From contig OY756966.1 of assembly GCA_963580455.1 (NCBI GenBank), positions 15,937,001-16,001,000 of the forward strand: 64,000 nt of DNA. Direction: 5' to 3'. This DNA is from Euonymus europaeus. Lineage: Eukaryota > Streptophyta > Magnoliopsida > Celastrales > Celastraceae. Shown in pieces: positions 11,512 through 23,600 of this stretch. The position numbers and the translations under genes were made by a program. The first letter of the stretch is position 1. Every line of letters starts with the position of its first letter. Below the pieces are notes generated by a model, which did not search any database, had not been told where the DNA came from, and saw only the letters and a program-made list of their open reading frames with translations.

Positions 11512-14500
11512 AAGTCTCTCTATGGAGGAGCTTTTAACGGTTTTGTCCATTTGTCATAGAAAGTTGGTGTTTTGGCATCGAAATAATGTAGGAAGCTTAT
11601 ACTCGTAAAATTTGACATAGAAGAAAAATAAAAAGTCTATCCCGAGCAACTTTGATAGTCCGAAGTTGCTCAACTCTCTCTATGGAGGAGCTTTTAACGG
11701 TTTTGTCCATTTGTCATAGAAAGTTTGTGTTTTGGCATCGAAATAATGTAGGAAGCTTTATACTCATAAAATTTGACATTGAAGAACAATAAAAAGTCTA
11801 TCCCGAGCAACTTTGATAGTCCGAAGTTGCTCAACTCTCTCTATGGAGGAGCTTTTAACGGTTTTGTCTATTTGTCATAGAAAGTTTGTGTTTTGGCATT
11901 GAAATAATGTAGGAAGCTTATACTCGTTAAATTTGACATATCAGAACAATTAAAAGTCTATCCCGAGCAACTTTGATAGTCCGTAGTTGCTCAACTCTCC
12001 TTATGGAGGAGGTTTTAACGCTTTTGTCCATTTGTCATAGAAAGTTGGTGTTTTGGCATCGAAATAATGTAGGAAGCTTATACTCGTTAAATTTGACATA
12101 TCAGAACAATTAAAAGTCTATCCCGAGTAATTTTGATAGTCCGTAGTTGCTCAACTCTCTCTATGGAGGAGCTTTTAACGGTTTTGTCCATTTGTCATAG
12201 AAAGTTGGTGTTTTGGCATCGAAATAATGTAGGAAGCTTATACTCGTAAAATTTGACATAGAAGAACAATAAAAAGTCTATCCCGAGCAACTTTGATAGT
12301 CCGAAGTTGCTCAACTCTCCTTATGGAGGAGGTTTTAACGCTTTTGTCCATTTGTCATAGAAAGTTGGTGTTTTGGCATCGAAATAATGTAGGAAGCTTA
12401 TACTCGTTAAATTTGACATATCAGAACAATTAAAAGTCTATCCCGAGCAACTTTGATAGTCCGTAGTTGCTCAACTCTCTCTATGGAGGAGCTTTTAACG
12501 GTTTTGTCCATTTGTCATAGAAAGTTGGTGTTTTGGCATCGAAATAATGTAGGAAGCTTATACTCGTAAAATTTGACATAGAAGAACAATAAAAAGTCTA
12601 TCCCGAGCAACTTTGATAGTCCGAAGTTGCTCAAGTCTCTTTATGGAGGAGCTTTTAACGGTTTTATCCATTTGTCATAGAAAGTTGGTGTTTTGGCTTC
12701 GAAATAATGTAGGAAGCTTATACTCGTTAAATTTGACATAGAAGAACCAATAAAAAGTCTATCCCGAGCAACTTTGATAGTCCGAAGTTGCTCAACTCTC
12801 TATATGGAGGAGGTTTTAACGATTTTGTCCATTTGTCATAGAAAGTTGTTGTTTTGGCATCGAAATAATGTAGGAAGCTTATATTCATAAAATTTGACAT
12901 AGAAGAACAATAAAAAGTCTATCCCGAGCAATTTTGATTGTACGAAGTTGCTCAGCTCTCTCTATGGAGGATATTTTAACGGTTTTGTCCATTTGTCATA
13001 GAAAGTTGGTGTTTTGGCATCGAAATAATGTAGGAAGCTTATACTCATAAAATTTGACGTAGAAGAACAATAAAAAGTCTATCCCGAGCAACTTTGATAG
13101 TCCGAAGTTGCTCAACTCTCTCTATGGAGGAGCTTTTAACGGTTTTGTCCATTTGTCATAGAAAGTTGGTGTTTTGGCATCGAAATAATGTAGGAAGCTT
13201 ATACTCGTTAAATTTGACATATCAGAACAATTAAAAGTCTATCCCGAGCAACTTTGATAGTCCGTAGTTGCTCATCTCTCTCTATGGAGGAGCTTTTAAC
13301 GGTTTTGTCCATTTGTCATAGAAAGTTGGTGTTTTGGCATCGAAATAATGTAGGAAGCTTATACTCGTAAAATTTGACATAGAAGAACAATAAAATGTCT
13401 ATCCCGAGCAACTTTGATAGTCCGAAGTTGGTCAAGTCTCTTTATGGAGGAGTTTTTAACGGTTTTGTCCATTTGTCATAGAAAGTTGGTGTTTTGGCAT
13501 CGAAATAATGTAAGAAGCTTATACTCGTTAAATTTGACATAGAAGAACCAATAAAAAGTCTATCCCGAGCAACTTTGATAGTCGGAAGTTGCTCAACTCT
13601 CTCTATGGAGGAGCTTTCAACGGTTTTGTCCATTTGTCATAGAAAGTTGGTGTTTTGGCATCGAAATAATGCAGGAAGCGTATACTCATAAAATTTGACA
13701 TAGAAAAACAATAAAAAGTCTATTCCAAGCAACTTTGATAGTCCGAAGTTGCTCAAGTCTCTTTATGGAGGAGCTTTTAACGGTTTTGTCCATTTCTCAT
13801 AGAAAGTTGGTGTTTTGGCATCGAAATAATGTAGGAAGCCTATACTCATAAAATTTGACATAGAAGAACAGTAAAAAGTCTATCTCGAGCAACTTTGATA
13901 GTCCGTAGTTGCTCAGCTCTCTCTATGGAGGAGCTTTTAACGGTTTTGTCCATTTGTCATAGAAAGTTGGTATTTTGACATCGAAATAATGTAGGAAGCT
14001 TATACTCGTAAAATTTGACATTGAAGAATAATAAAAAGTCTATCCCGAGCTACTTTGATAGTCCGAAGTTGCTCAACTCTCTCTATGGAGGAGCTTTTAA
14101 CGGTTTTGTCCATTTGTCATAGAAAGTTTGTGTTTTGGCATCGAAATAATGTAGGAAGCTTTATACTCGTAAAATTTGACATTGAAGAACAATAAAAAGT
14201 CTATCCCGAGCTACTTTGATAGTTCGAAGTTGCTCAACTCTCTCTATGGAGGAGTTTTTAACGGTTTTGTCCATTTGTCATAGAAAGTTGGTATTTTGGC
14301 ATCGAAATAATGTAGGAAGCTTATACTCGTAAAATTTGACATAGAAGAAAAATAAAAAGTCTATCCCGAGCAACTTTGATAGTCCGAAGTTGCTCAACTC
14401 TCTCTATGGAGGAGCTTTTAACGGTTTTGTCCATTTGTCATAGAAAGTTGGTGTTTTGGCATCGAAATAATGTAGGAAGCTTATACTCATAAAATTTGAC

Positions 14501-14916
14501 ATAGAAGAAAAATAAAAACTCTATCTCGAGCAACTTTGATAGTTTGTAGTTGCTCAGCTCTCTCTATGGAAGAGCTTTTAACGGTTTTGTCCATTTGTTA
14601 TAGAAAGTTGGTATTTTGACATCGAAATAATGTAGGAAGCTTATACTCGTAAAATTTGACATAGAAGAAAAATAAAAAGTCTATCCCGAGCAACTTTGAT
14701 AGTCCGAAGTTGCTCAACTCTCTCTATGGAGGAGCTTTTAACGGTTTTGTCCATTTGTCATAGAAAGTTTGTGTTTTGGCATCGAAATAATGTAGGAAGC
14801 TTTATACTCGTAAAATTTGACATTTAAGAACAATAAAAAGTCTATCCCGAGCAACTTTGATAGTCCGAAGTTGCTCAACTCTCTCTATGGAGGAGCTTTT
14901 AACGGTTTTGTCTATT

Positions 14917-15717
14917 TGTCGTAGAAAGTTGGTGTTTTGGCATTGAAATAATGTAGGAAGCTTATACTCGTTAAATTTGACATATCAGAACAATTAAAAG
15001 TCTATCCCGAGCAAGTTTGATAGTCCGTAGTTGCTCAACTCTCCTTATGGAGGAGGTTTTAACGCTTTTGTCCATTTGTCATAAAAAGTTGGTGTTTTGG
15101 CATCGAAATAATGTAGGAAGCTTATACTCGTTAAATTTGACATATCAGAACAATTAAAAGTCTATCCCGAGTAACTTTGACAGTCCGAAGTTGCTCAACT
15201 CTCTCTATGGAGGAGCTTTTAACGATTTTGTCCATTTGTCATAGAAAGTTGGTGTTTTGGCATCGAAATAATGTAGGAAGCTTATACTCATAAAATTTGA
15301 CATAGAAGAACAATAAAAAGTCTATCTCGAGCAACTTTGATAGTCCGTAGTTGCTCAGCTCTCTCTATGGAGGAGCTTTTAACGGTTTTGTCCATTTGTC
15401 ATAGAAATTTGGTATTTTGACATCGAAATAATGTAGGAAGCTTATACTCGTAAAATTTGACATAGAAGAAAAATAAAAAGTCTATCCCGAGCAACTTTGA
15501 TAGTCCGAAGTTGCTCAACTCTCTCTATGGAGGAGCTTTTAACGGTTTTGTCCATTTGTCATAGAAAGTTTGTGTTTTGGCATCGAAATAATGTAGGAAG
15601 CTTTATACTCGTAAAATTTGACATTTAAGAACAATAAAAAGTCTATCCCGAGCAACTTTGATAGTCCGAAGTTGCTCAACTCTCTCTATGGAGGAGCTTT
15701 TAACGGTTTTGTCTATT
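14917..15717. repeat. 5-monomer HOR (801 bp), tandem copy 1
   Basis: Begins at TGTCGTAGAA; the next starts are 15718 and 16519, exactly 801 bp apart. Variant order is the same as at 9951, including ACATTTAAG and the GACAGTCCG substitution. Confidence 0.88.
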
Positions 15718-16518
15718 TGTCGTAGAAAGTTGGTGTTTTGGCATTGAAATAATGTAGGAAGCTTATACTCGTTAAATTTGACATATCAGAACAATTAAAA
15801 GTCTATCCCGAGCAACTTTGATAGTCCGTAGTTGCTCAACTCTCCTTATGGAGGAGGTTTTAACGCTTTTGTCCATTTGTCATAAAAAGTTGGTGTTTTG
15901 GCATCGAAATAATGTAGGAAGCTTATACTCGTTAAATTTGACATATCAGAACAATTAAAAGTCTATCCCGAGTAACTTTGACAGTCCGAAGTTGCTCAAC
16001 TCTCTCTATGGAGGAGCTTTTAACGATTTTGTCCATTTGTCATAGAAAGTTGGTGTTTTGGCATCGAAATAATGTAGGAAGCTTATACTCATAAAATTTG
16101 ACATAGAAGAACAATAAAAAGTCTATCTCGAGCAACTTTGATAGTCCGTAGTTGCTCAGCTCTCTCTATGGAGGAGCTTTTAACGGTTTTGTCCATTTGT
16201 CATAGAAATTTGGTATTTTGACATCGAAATAATGTAGGAAGCTTATACTCGTAAAATTTGACATAGAAGAAAAATAAAAAGTCTATCCCGAGCAACTTTG
16301 ATAGTCCGAAGTTGCTCAACTCTCTCTATGGAGGAGCTTTTAACGGTTTTGTCCATTTGTCATAGAAAGTTTGTGTTTTGGCATCGAAATAATGTAGGAA
16401 GCTTTATACTCATAAAATTTGACATTGAAGAACAATAAAAAGTCTATCCCGAGCAACTTTGATAGTCCGAAGTTGCTCAACTCTCTCTATGGAGGAGCTT
16501 TTAACGGTTTTGTCTATT
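15718..16518. repeat. 5-monomer HOR (801 bp), tandem copy 2
   Basis: Nearly identical to 14917-15717. Visible differences are GAGCAAGTTT in copy 1 against GAGCAACTTT here, and CATAAAATTTGACATTG at the end here against CGTAAAATTTGACATTTAAG. Confidence 0.88.
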
Positions 16519-18412
16519 TGTCATAGAAAGTTGGTGTTTTGGCATTGAAATAATGTAGGAAGCTTATACTCGTTAAATTTGACATATCAGAACAATTAAA
16601 AGTCTATCCCGAGCAACTTTGATAGTCCGTAGTTGCTCAACTCTCCTTATGGAGGAGGTTTTAACGCTTTTGTCCATTTGTCATAGAAAGTTGGTGTTTT
16701 GGCATCGAAATAATGTAGGAAGCTTATACTCGTTAAATTTGACATATCAGAACAATTAAAAGTCTATCCCGAGTAATTTTGATAGTCCGTAGTTGCTCAA
16801 CTCTCTCTATGGAGGAGCTTTTAACGGTTTTGTCCATTTGTCATAGAAAGTTGGTGTTTTGGCATCGAAATAATGTAGGAAGCTTATACTCGTAAAATTT
16901 GACATAGAAGAACAATAAAAAGTCTATCCCGAGCAACTTTGATAGTCCGAAGTTGCTCAACTCTCCTTATGGAGGAGGTTTTAACGCTTTTGTCCATTTG
17001 TCATAGAAAGTTGGTGTTTTGGCATCGAAATAATGTAGGAAGCTTATACTCGTTAAATTTGACATATCAGAACAATTAAAAGTCTATCCCGAGCAACTTT
17101 GATAGTCCGTAGTTGCTCAACTCTCTCTATGGAGGAGCTTTTAACGGTTTTGTCCATTTGTCATAGAAAGTTGGTGTTTTGGCATCGAAATAATGTAGGA
17201 AGCTTATACTCATAAAATTTGACATAGAAGAACAATAAAAAGTCTATCCCGAGCAACTTTGATAGTCCGAAGTTGCTCAAGTCTCTTTATGGAGGAGCTT
17301 TTAACGGTTTTATCCATTTGTCATAGAAAGTTGGTGTTTTGGCTTCGAAATAATGTAGGAAGCTTATACTCGTTAAATTTGACATAGAAGAACCAATAAA
17401 AAGTCTATCCCGAGCAACTTTGATAGTCCGAAGTTGCTCAACTCTCTATATGGAGGAGGTTTTAACGATTTTGTCCATTTGTCATAGAAAGTTGTTGTTT
17501 TGGCATCGAAATAATGTAGGAAGCTTATACTCATAAAATTTGACATAGAAGAACAATAAAAAGTCTATCCCGAGCAATTTTGATTGTCCGAAGTTGCTCA
17601 GCTCTCTCTATGGAGGATATTTTAACGGTTTTGTCCATTTGTCATAGAAAGTTGGTGTTTTGGCATCGAAATAATGTAGGAAGCTTATACTCATAAAATT
17701 TGACATAGAAGAACAATAAAAAGTCTATCCCGAGCAACTTTGATAGTCCGAAGTTGCTCAACTCTCTCTATGGAGGAGCTTTTAACGGTTTTGTCCATTT
17801 GTCATAGAAAGTTGGTGTTTTGGCATCGAAATAATGTAGGAAGCTTATACTCGTTAAATTTGACATATCAGAACAATTAAAAGTCTATCCCGAGCAACTT
17901 TGATAGTCCGTAGTTGCTCATCTCTCTCTATGGAGGAGCTTTTAACGGTTTTGTCCATTTGTCATAGAAAGTTGGTGTTTTGGCATCGAAATAATGTAGG
18001 AAGCTTATACTCGTAAAATTTGACATAGAAGAACAATAAAATGTCTATCCCGAGCAACTTTGATAGTCCGAAGTTGCTCAAGTCTCTTTATGGAGGAGTT
18101 TTTAACGGTTTTGTCCATTTGTCATAGAAAGTTGGTGTTTTGGCATCGAAATAATGTAAGAAGCTTATACTCGTTAAATTTGACATAGAAGAACCAATAA
18201 AAAGTCTATCCCGAGCAACTTTGATAGTCGGAAGTTGCTCAACTCTCTCTATGGAGGAGCTTTCAACGGTTTTGTCCATTTGTCATAGAAAGTTGGTGTT
18301 TTGGCATCGAAATAATGCAGGAAGCGTATACTCATAAAATTTGACATAGAAAAACAATAAAAAGTCTATTCCAAGCAACTTTGATAGTCCGAAGTTGCTC
18401 AAGTCTCTTTAT

Positions 18413-19052
18413 GGAGGAGCTTTTAACGGTTTTGTCCATTTGTCATAGAAAGTTGGTGTTTTGGCATCGAAATAATGTAGGAAGCCTATACTCATAAAAT
18501 TTGACATAGAAGAACAGTAAAAAGTCTATCTCGAGCAACTTTGATAGTCCGTAGTTGCTCAGCTCTCTCTATGGAGGAGCTTTTAACGGTTTTGTCCATT
18601 TGTCAATAAAAGTTGGTATTTTGACATCGAAATAATGTAGGAAGCTTATACTCGTAAAATTTGACATAGAAGAAAAATAAAAATTCTATCCCGAGCAACT
18701 TTGATAGTCCGAAGTTGCTCAAGTCTCTCTATGGAGGAGCTTTTAACGGTTTTATCCATTTGTCATAGAAAGTTGGTGTTTTGGCATCGAAATAATGTAG
18801 GAAGCTTATACTCATAAAATTTGACATAGAAGAACAATAAAAAGTCTATCCCGAGCAACTTTGATAGTACGTAATTGCTCAACTCTCTCTATGGAGGAGC
18901 TTTTAATGGTTTTGTCCATTTGTCATAGAAAGTTGGTGTTTTGGCATCGAAATAATGTAGGAAGCTTATACTCATAAAATTTGACATAGAAGAACAATAA
19001 AAAGTCTATCCCGAGCAACTTTGATAGTCCGTAATTGCTCAACTCTCTCTAT
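18413..19052. repeat. 4-monomer HOR (640 bp), copy 1
   Basis: Marked by GAAGCCTATACTC with AACAGTAAAAAG, then TGTCAATAAAAG (18601), TTTATCCATTTG, and TAATGG. Each marker recurs 640 bp later. Confidence 0.9.
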
Positions 19053-19692
19053 GGAGGAGCTTTTAACGGTTTTGTCCATTTGTCATAGAAAGTTGGTGTT
19101 TTGGCATCGAAATAATGTAGGAAGCCTATACTCATAAAATTTGACATAGAAGAACAGTAAAAAGTCTATCTCGAGCAACTTTGATAGTCCGTAGTTGCTC
19201 AACTCTCTCTATGGAGGAGCTTTTAACGGTTTTGTCCATTTGTCAATAAAAGTTGGTATTTTGACATCGAAATAATGTAGGAAGCTTATACTCGTAAAAT
19301 TTGACATAGAAGAAAAATAAAAATTCTATCCCGAGCAACTTTGATAGTCCGAAGTTGCTCAAGTCTCTCTATGGAGGAGCTTTTAACGGTTTTATCCATT
19401 TGTCATAGAAAGTTGGTGTTTTGGCATCGAAATAATGTAGGAAGCTTATACTCATAAAATTTGACATAGAAGAACAATAAAAAGTCTATCCCGAGCAACT
19501 TTGATAGTACGTAATTGCTCAACTCTCTCTATGGAGGAGCTTTTAATGGTTTTGTCCATTTGTCATAGAAAGTTGGTGTTTTGGCATCGAAATAATGTAG
19601 GAAGCTTATACTCATAAAATTTGACATAGAAGAACAATAAAAAGTCTATCCCGAGCAACTTTGATAGTCCGTAATTGCTCAACTCTCTCTAT
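19053..19692. repeat. 4-monomer HOR (640 bp), copy 2
   Basis: Same four monomers, with TGTCAATAAAAG at 19241. The clear difference from copy 1 is CTCAACTC for CTCAGCTC. The near identity suggests a very recent duplication. Confidence 0.9.
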
Positions 19693-21133
19693 GGAGGAGC
19701 TTTTAACGGTTTTGTCCATTTGTCATAGAAAGTTGGTGTTTTGGCATCGAAATAATGTAGGAAGCTTTATATTCGTAAAATTTGACATTGAAGAACAATA
19801 AAAAGTCTATCCCGAGCAACTTTGAAAGTCCGAAGTTGCTCAACTCTCTCTATGGAGGAGCTTTTAACGGTTTTGTCTATTTGTCATAGAAAGTTGGTGT
19901 TTTGGCATTGAAATAATGTAGGAAGCTTATACTCGTTAAATTTGACATATCAGAACAATTAAAAGTCTATCCCGAGCAACTTTGATAGTCCGTAGTTGCT
20001 CAACTCTCCTTATGGAGGAGGTTTTAACGGTTTTGTCCATTTGTCATAGAAAGTTGGTGTTTTGGCAACGAAATAATGTAGGAAGCTTATACTCGTAAAA
20101 TTTGACATAGAAGAACAATAAAAAGTCTATCCCGAGCAACTTTGATAGTCCGAAGTTCTCAAGTCTCTCTATGGAGGAGCTTTTAACGGTTTTGTCCATT
20201 TGTCATAGAAAGTTGGTGTTTTGGCATCGAAATAATGTAGGAAGCTTATACTCGTTAAATTTGACATAGAAGAACCAATAAAAAGTCTATCCCGAGCAAC
20301 TTTGATAGTCCGAAGTTGCTCAACTCTCTTTATGGAGGAGGTTTTAACGATTTTGTCCATTTGTCATAGAAAGTTGTTGTTTTGGCATCGAAAAAATGTA
20401 GGAAGCTTATACTCATAAAATTTGACATAGAAGAACAATAAAAAGTCTATCCCGAGCAATTTTGATTGTCCGAAGTTGCTCAGCTCTCTCTATGGAGGAC
20501 ATTTTAACGGTTTTGTCAATTTGTCATAGAAAGTTGGTGTTTTGGCATCGAAATAATGTAAAAAGCTTATACTCGTAAAATTTGACATAGAAGAACAATA
20601 AAAAGTCTATCCCGAGCAACTTTGATAGTCCGAAGTTGCTCAACTCTCTCTATGGAGGAGCTTTTAACGGTTTTGTCCATTTGTCATAGAAAGTTGGTGT
20701 TTTGGCATCGAAATAATGTAGGAAACTTATACTCCTAAAATATGACATAGAGGAACAATAGAAAGTCTATCTCGAGCAACTTTGATAGTCCGTAGTTGCT
20801 CAGCTCTCTCTATGGAGGAGCTTTTAACGGTTTTGTCCATTTGTCATAGAAAGTTGGTATTTTGGCATCGAAATAATGTAGGAAGCTTATACTCGTAAAA
20901 TTTGACATTGAAGAACAATAAAAAGTCTATCCCGAGCTACTTTGATAGTCCGAAGTTGCTCAACTCTCTCTATGGAGGAGCTTTTAACGGTTTTGTCCAT
21001 TTGTCATAGAAAGTTGGTATTTTGGCATCGAAATAATGTAGGAAGCTTATACTCGTAAAATTTGACATTGAAGAACAATAAAAAGTCTATCCCGAGCTAC
21101 TTTGATAGTCCGAAGTTGCTCAACTTTCTCTAT
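19693..21133. repeat. mixed satellite monomers without a clear local HOR
   Basis: Nine monomers of several classes, one about 1 bp short (GAAGTTCTCAAG near 20155). The part from about 20350 to 20940 matches 26275-26865 at offset 5925, including GGACATTTT with TGTCAATTTG, TAAAAAGC, and AAACTTATACTCC. Confidence 0.8.
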
Positions 21134-21613
21134 GGAGGAGGTTTTAACGATTTTGTCTATTTGTCATAGAAAGTTGGTGTTTTGGCTTCGAAATAATGTA
21201 GGAAGCTTATACTCATTAAATTTGACATATCAGAACAATTAAAAGTCTATCCCGAGCAACTTTGATAGTCCGTAGTTGCTCAACTCTCTCTATGGAGGAG
21301 CTTTTAACGGTTTTGTCCATTTGTCATAGAAAGTTGGTGTTTTGGGTTCGAAATAATGTAGGAAGCTTATACTCATTAAATTTGACATATCAGAACAATT
21401 AAAAGTCTATCCCGAGCAACTTTGATAGTCCGTAGTTGCTCAACTCTCTCTATGGAGGAGCTTTTAACGGTTTTGTCCATTTGTCATAGAAAGTTTGTGT
21501 TTTGGCATCGAAATAATGTAGAAAGCTTATACTCGTTAAATTTGACATAGAAGAACCATTAAAAGTCTATCCCGAGCAACTTTGATAGTCCGTAGTTGCT
21601 CAACTTTCTCTAT
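21134..21613. repeat. 3-monomer HOR (480 bp), copy 1
   Basis: Order: GTTTTAACGATTTTGTCTATT with GGCTTCG and CTCATTAAA; GGGTTCG with CTCATTAAA; and TAGAAAGC with GAACCATTAAAAG. The first marker recurs 480 bp later. Confidence 0.85.
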
Positions 21614-22093
21614 GGAGGAGGTTTTAACGATTTTGTCTATTTGTCATAGAAAGTTGGTGTTTTGGCTTCGAAATAATGTAGGAAGCTTATACTCATTAAA
21701 TTTGACATATCAGAACAATTAAAAGTCTATCCCGAGCAACTTTGATAGTCCGTAGTTGCTCAACTCTCTCTATGGAGGAGCTTTTAACGGTTTTGTCCAT
21801 TTGTCATAGAAAGTTGGTGTTTTGGCTTCGAAATAATGTAGGAAGCTTATACTCATTAAATTTGACATATCAGAACAATTAAAAGTCTATCCCGAGCAAC
21901 TTTGATAGTCCGTAGTTGCTCAACTCTCTCTATGGAGGAGCTTTTAACGGTTTTGTCCATTTGTCATAGAAAGTTGGTGTTTTGGCATCGAAATAATGTA
22001 GGAAGCTTATACTCGTAAAATTTGACATAGAAGAACAATAAAATGTCTATCCCGAGCAACTTTGATAGTCCGAAGTTGCTCAAGTCTCTTTAT
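21614..22093. repeat. 3-monomer HOR (480 bp), copy 2, last monomer replaced
   Basis: The first two monomers repeat copy 1 (GGCTTCG where copy 1 has GGGTTCG). The third is instead an AAAATGTCT-class monomer, so the repeat ends here. Confidence 0.8.
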
Positions 22094-23600
22094 GGAGGAG
22101 TTTTTAACGGTTTTGACCATTTGTCATAGAAAGTTGGTGTTTTGGCATCGAAATAATGTAGGAAGCTTATACTCGTTAAATTTGACATAGAAGAACCAAT
22201 AAAAAGTCTATCCCGAGCAACTTTGATAGTCGGAAGTTGCTCAACTCTCTCTATGGAGGAGCTTTCAACGGTTTTGTCCATTTGTCATAGAAAGTTGGTG
22301 TTTTGGCATCGAAATAATGTAGGAAGCTTATACTCATAAAATTTGACATAGAAAAACAATAAAAAGTCTATCCCGAGCAACTTTGATAGTCCGAAGTTGC
22401 TCAAGTCTCTTTATGGAGGAGCTTTTAACGGTTTTGTCCACTTGTCATAGAAAGTTGGTGTTTTGGCATCGAAATAATGTAGGAAGCTTATACTCATAAA
22501 ATTTGACATAGAAGAACAATAAAAAGTCTATCCCGAGCAACATTGATAGTCCGAAGTTGCTCAAGTCTCTCTATGGAGGAGCTTTTAACGGTTTTGTCGA
22601 TTTGTCATAGAAAGTTGGTGTTTTGGCATTAAAATAATGTAGGAAGCTTATACTCGTAAAATTTGACATAGAAGAACAATAAAAAGTCTATCCCGAGCTA
22701 CTTTGATAGTCCGAAGTTGCTCAACGCTCTCTATGGAGGAGCTTTTAACGGTTTTGTCCATTTGTCATAGAAAGTTGGTGTTTTGGCGTCCAAATAATGT
22801 AGGAAGCTTATACTCGTTAAATTTGACATAGAAGAACCATTAAAAGTCTATCCCGAGCAACTTTGATAGTCCGAAGTTGCTCAACTTTCTCTATGGAGGA
22901 GGTTTTAACGATTTTGTCTATTTGTCATAGAAAGTTGGTGTTTTGGCTTCAAAATAATGTAGGAAGCTTATACTCATAAAATTTGACATAGAAGAACAAT
23001 AAAAAGTCTATCCCGAGCAACTTTGATAGTCCGAAGTTGCTCAACTCTCTCTATGGAGGAGCTTTTAACGGTTTTGTCGATTTGTCATAGAAAGTTGGTG
23101 TTTTGGCATCGAAATAATGTAGGAAGCTTATACTCGTTAAATTTGACATATCAGAACAATTAAAAGTCTATCCCGAGCAACTTTGATAGTCCGTAGTTGC
23201 TAAACTCTCTCTATGGAGGAGCTTTTAACGGTTTTGTCCATTTGTCATAGAAAGTTGGTGTTTTGGCATCGAAATAATGTAGGAAACTTATACTCCTAAA
23301 ATATGACATAGAGGAACAATAGAAAGTCTATCTCGAGCAACTTTGATAGTCCGTAGTTGCTCAGCTCTCTCTATGGAGGAGCTTTTAACGGTTTTGTCCA
23401 TTTGTCATAGAAAGTTGGTATTTTGGCATCGAAATAATGTAGGAAGCTTATACTCCTAAAATATGACATAGAGAAACAATAGAAAGTCTATCTCGAGCAA
23501 CTTTGATAGTCCGTAGTTGCTCAGCTCTCTCTATGGAGGAGCTTTTAACGGTTTTGTCCATTTGTCATAGAAAGTTGGTGTTTTGGCATCGAAATAATGT
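22094..23600. repeat. mixed satellite monomers
   Basis: Starts with a CCAATAAAAA monomer and a GAAAAACAAT monomer like those after 4473 and 13443, followed by TCCACTTGTC (22437), GCATTAAAAT, GGCGTCC, GGCTTCAAAAT and two AAACTTATACTCC/CCTAAAATATG monomers in a row. It holds precursors of the 7-mer seen from 36.5 kb. Confidence 0.8.

Larger units (their letters stand above)
11364..11523 (+). repeat. representative consensus-like monomer (160 bp)
   Basis: This copy is close to the majority sequence; its clearest departure is CAAG for CAAC near the end. Phased to start at GGAGGAGC, its landmarks are: AACGG at positions 13-17, TTTGTCATAGAAAG at 27-40, GCATCG at 52-57, HindIII AAGCTT at 70-75, TTTGACATAG at 88-97, an A-rich stretch at about 97-112, CCCGAG at 118-123, the dyad at 121-148, and a CT tract at 151-158. 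The phase is arbitrary; it was chosen because GGAGGAG is well conserved and easy to find. Confidence 0.9.
10752..11872. repeat. 7-monomer unit (1121 bp), tandem with what follows
   Basis: Starts at a GCATTG/CATATCAG monomer and recurs from 11873, matching until about 12640. Both align with the single stretch from 16519, so this unit was gained in copy 1 or lost in copy 2 of the superblock. Confidence 0.75.
9035..14000. repeat. superblock copy 1 (about 31 monomers)
   Basis: Aligns with 14001-18630. The first part (9035 to about 10750) matches at offset 4966, anchored by TAGTTTGTAG at 9574 and 14540 and by TTTGTCGTAG at 9950 and 14916. The later part (from 11873) matches at offset 4646, anchored by ATGCAGGAAGCG at about 13670 and 18316. 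The 320-bp change in offset is exactly two monomers. Confidence 0.85.
14001..18630. repeat. superblock copy 2 (about 29 monomers)
   Basis: Second copy of 9035-14000, carrying an extra 801-bp 5-mer unit and lacking the 1121-bp 7-mer expansion of copy 1. Matching ends near 18630, where ACATAGAAGAAAAATAAAAA replaces ACATTGAAGAATAATAAA. Confidence 0.85.

Noticed and set aside
21345..21355. RNA polymerase III B-box-like GGTTCGA in the GGGTTCG monomer.
   Set aside because: The required CC after the spacer is missing, there is no paired A box or T-run terminator in place, and the motif arises from one substitution in one monomer.
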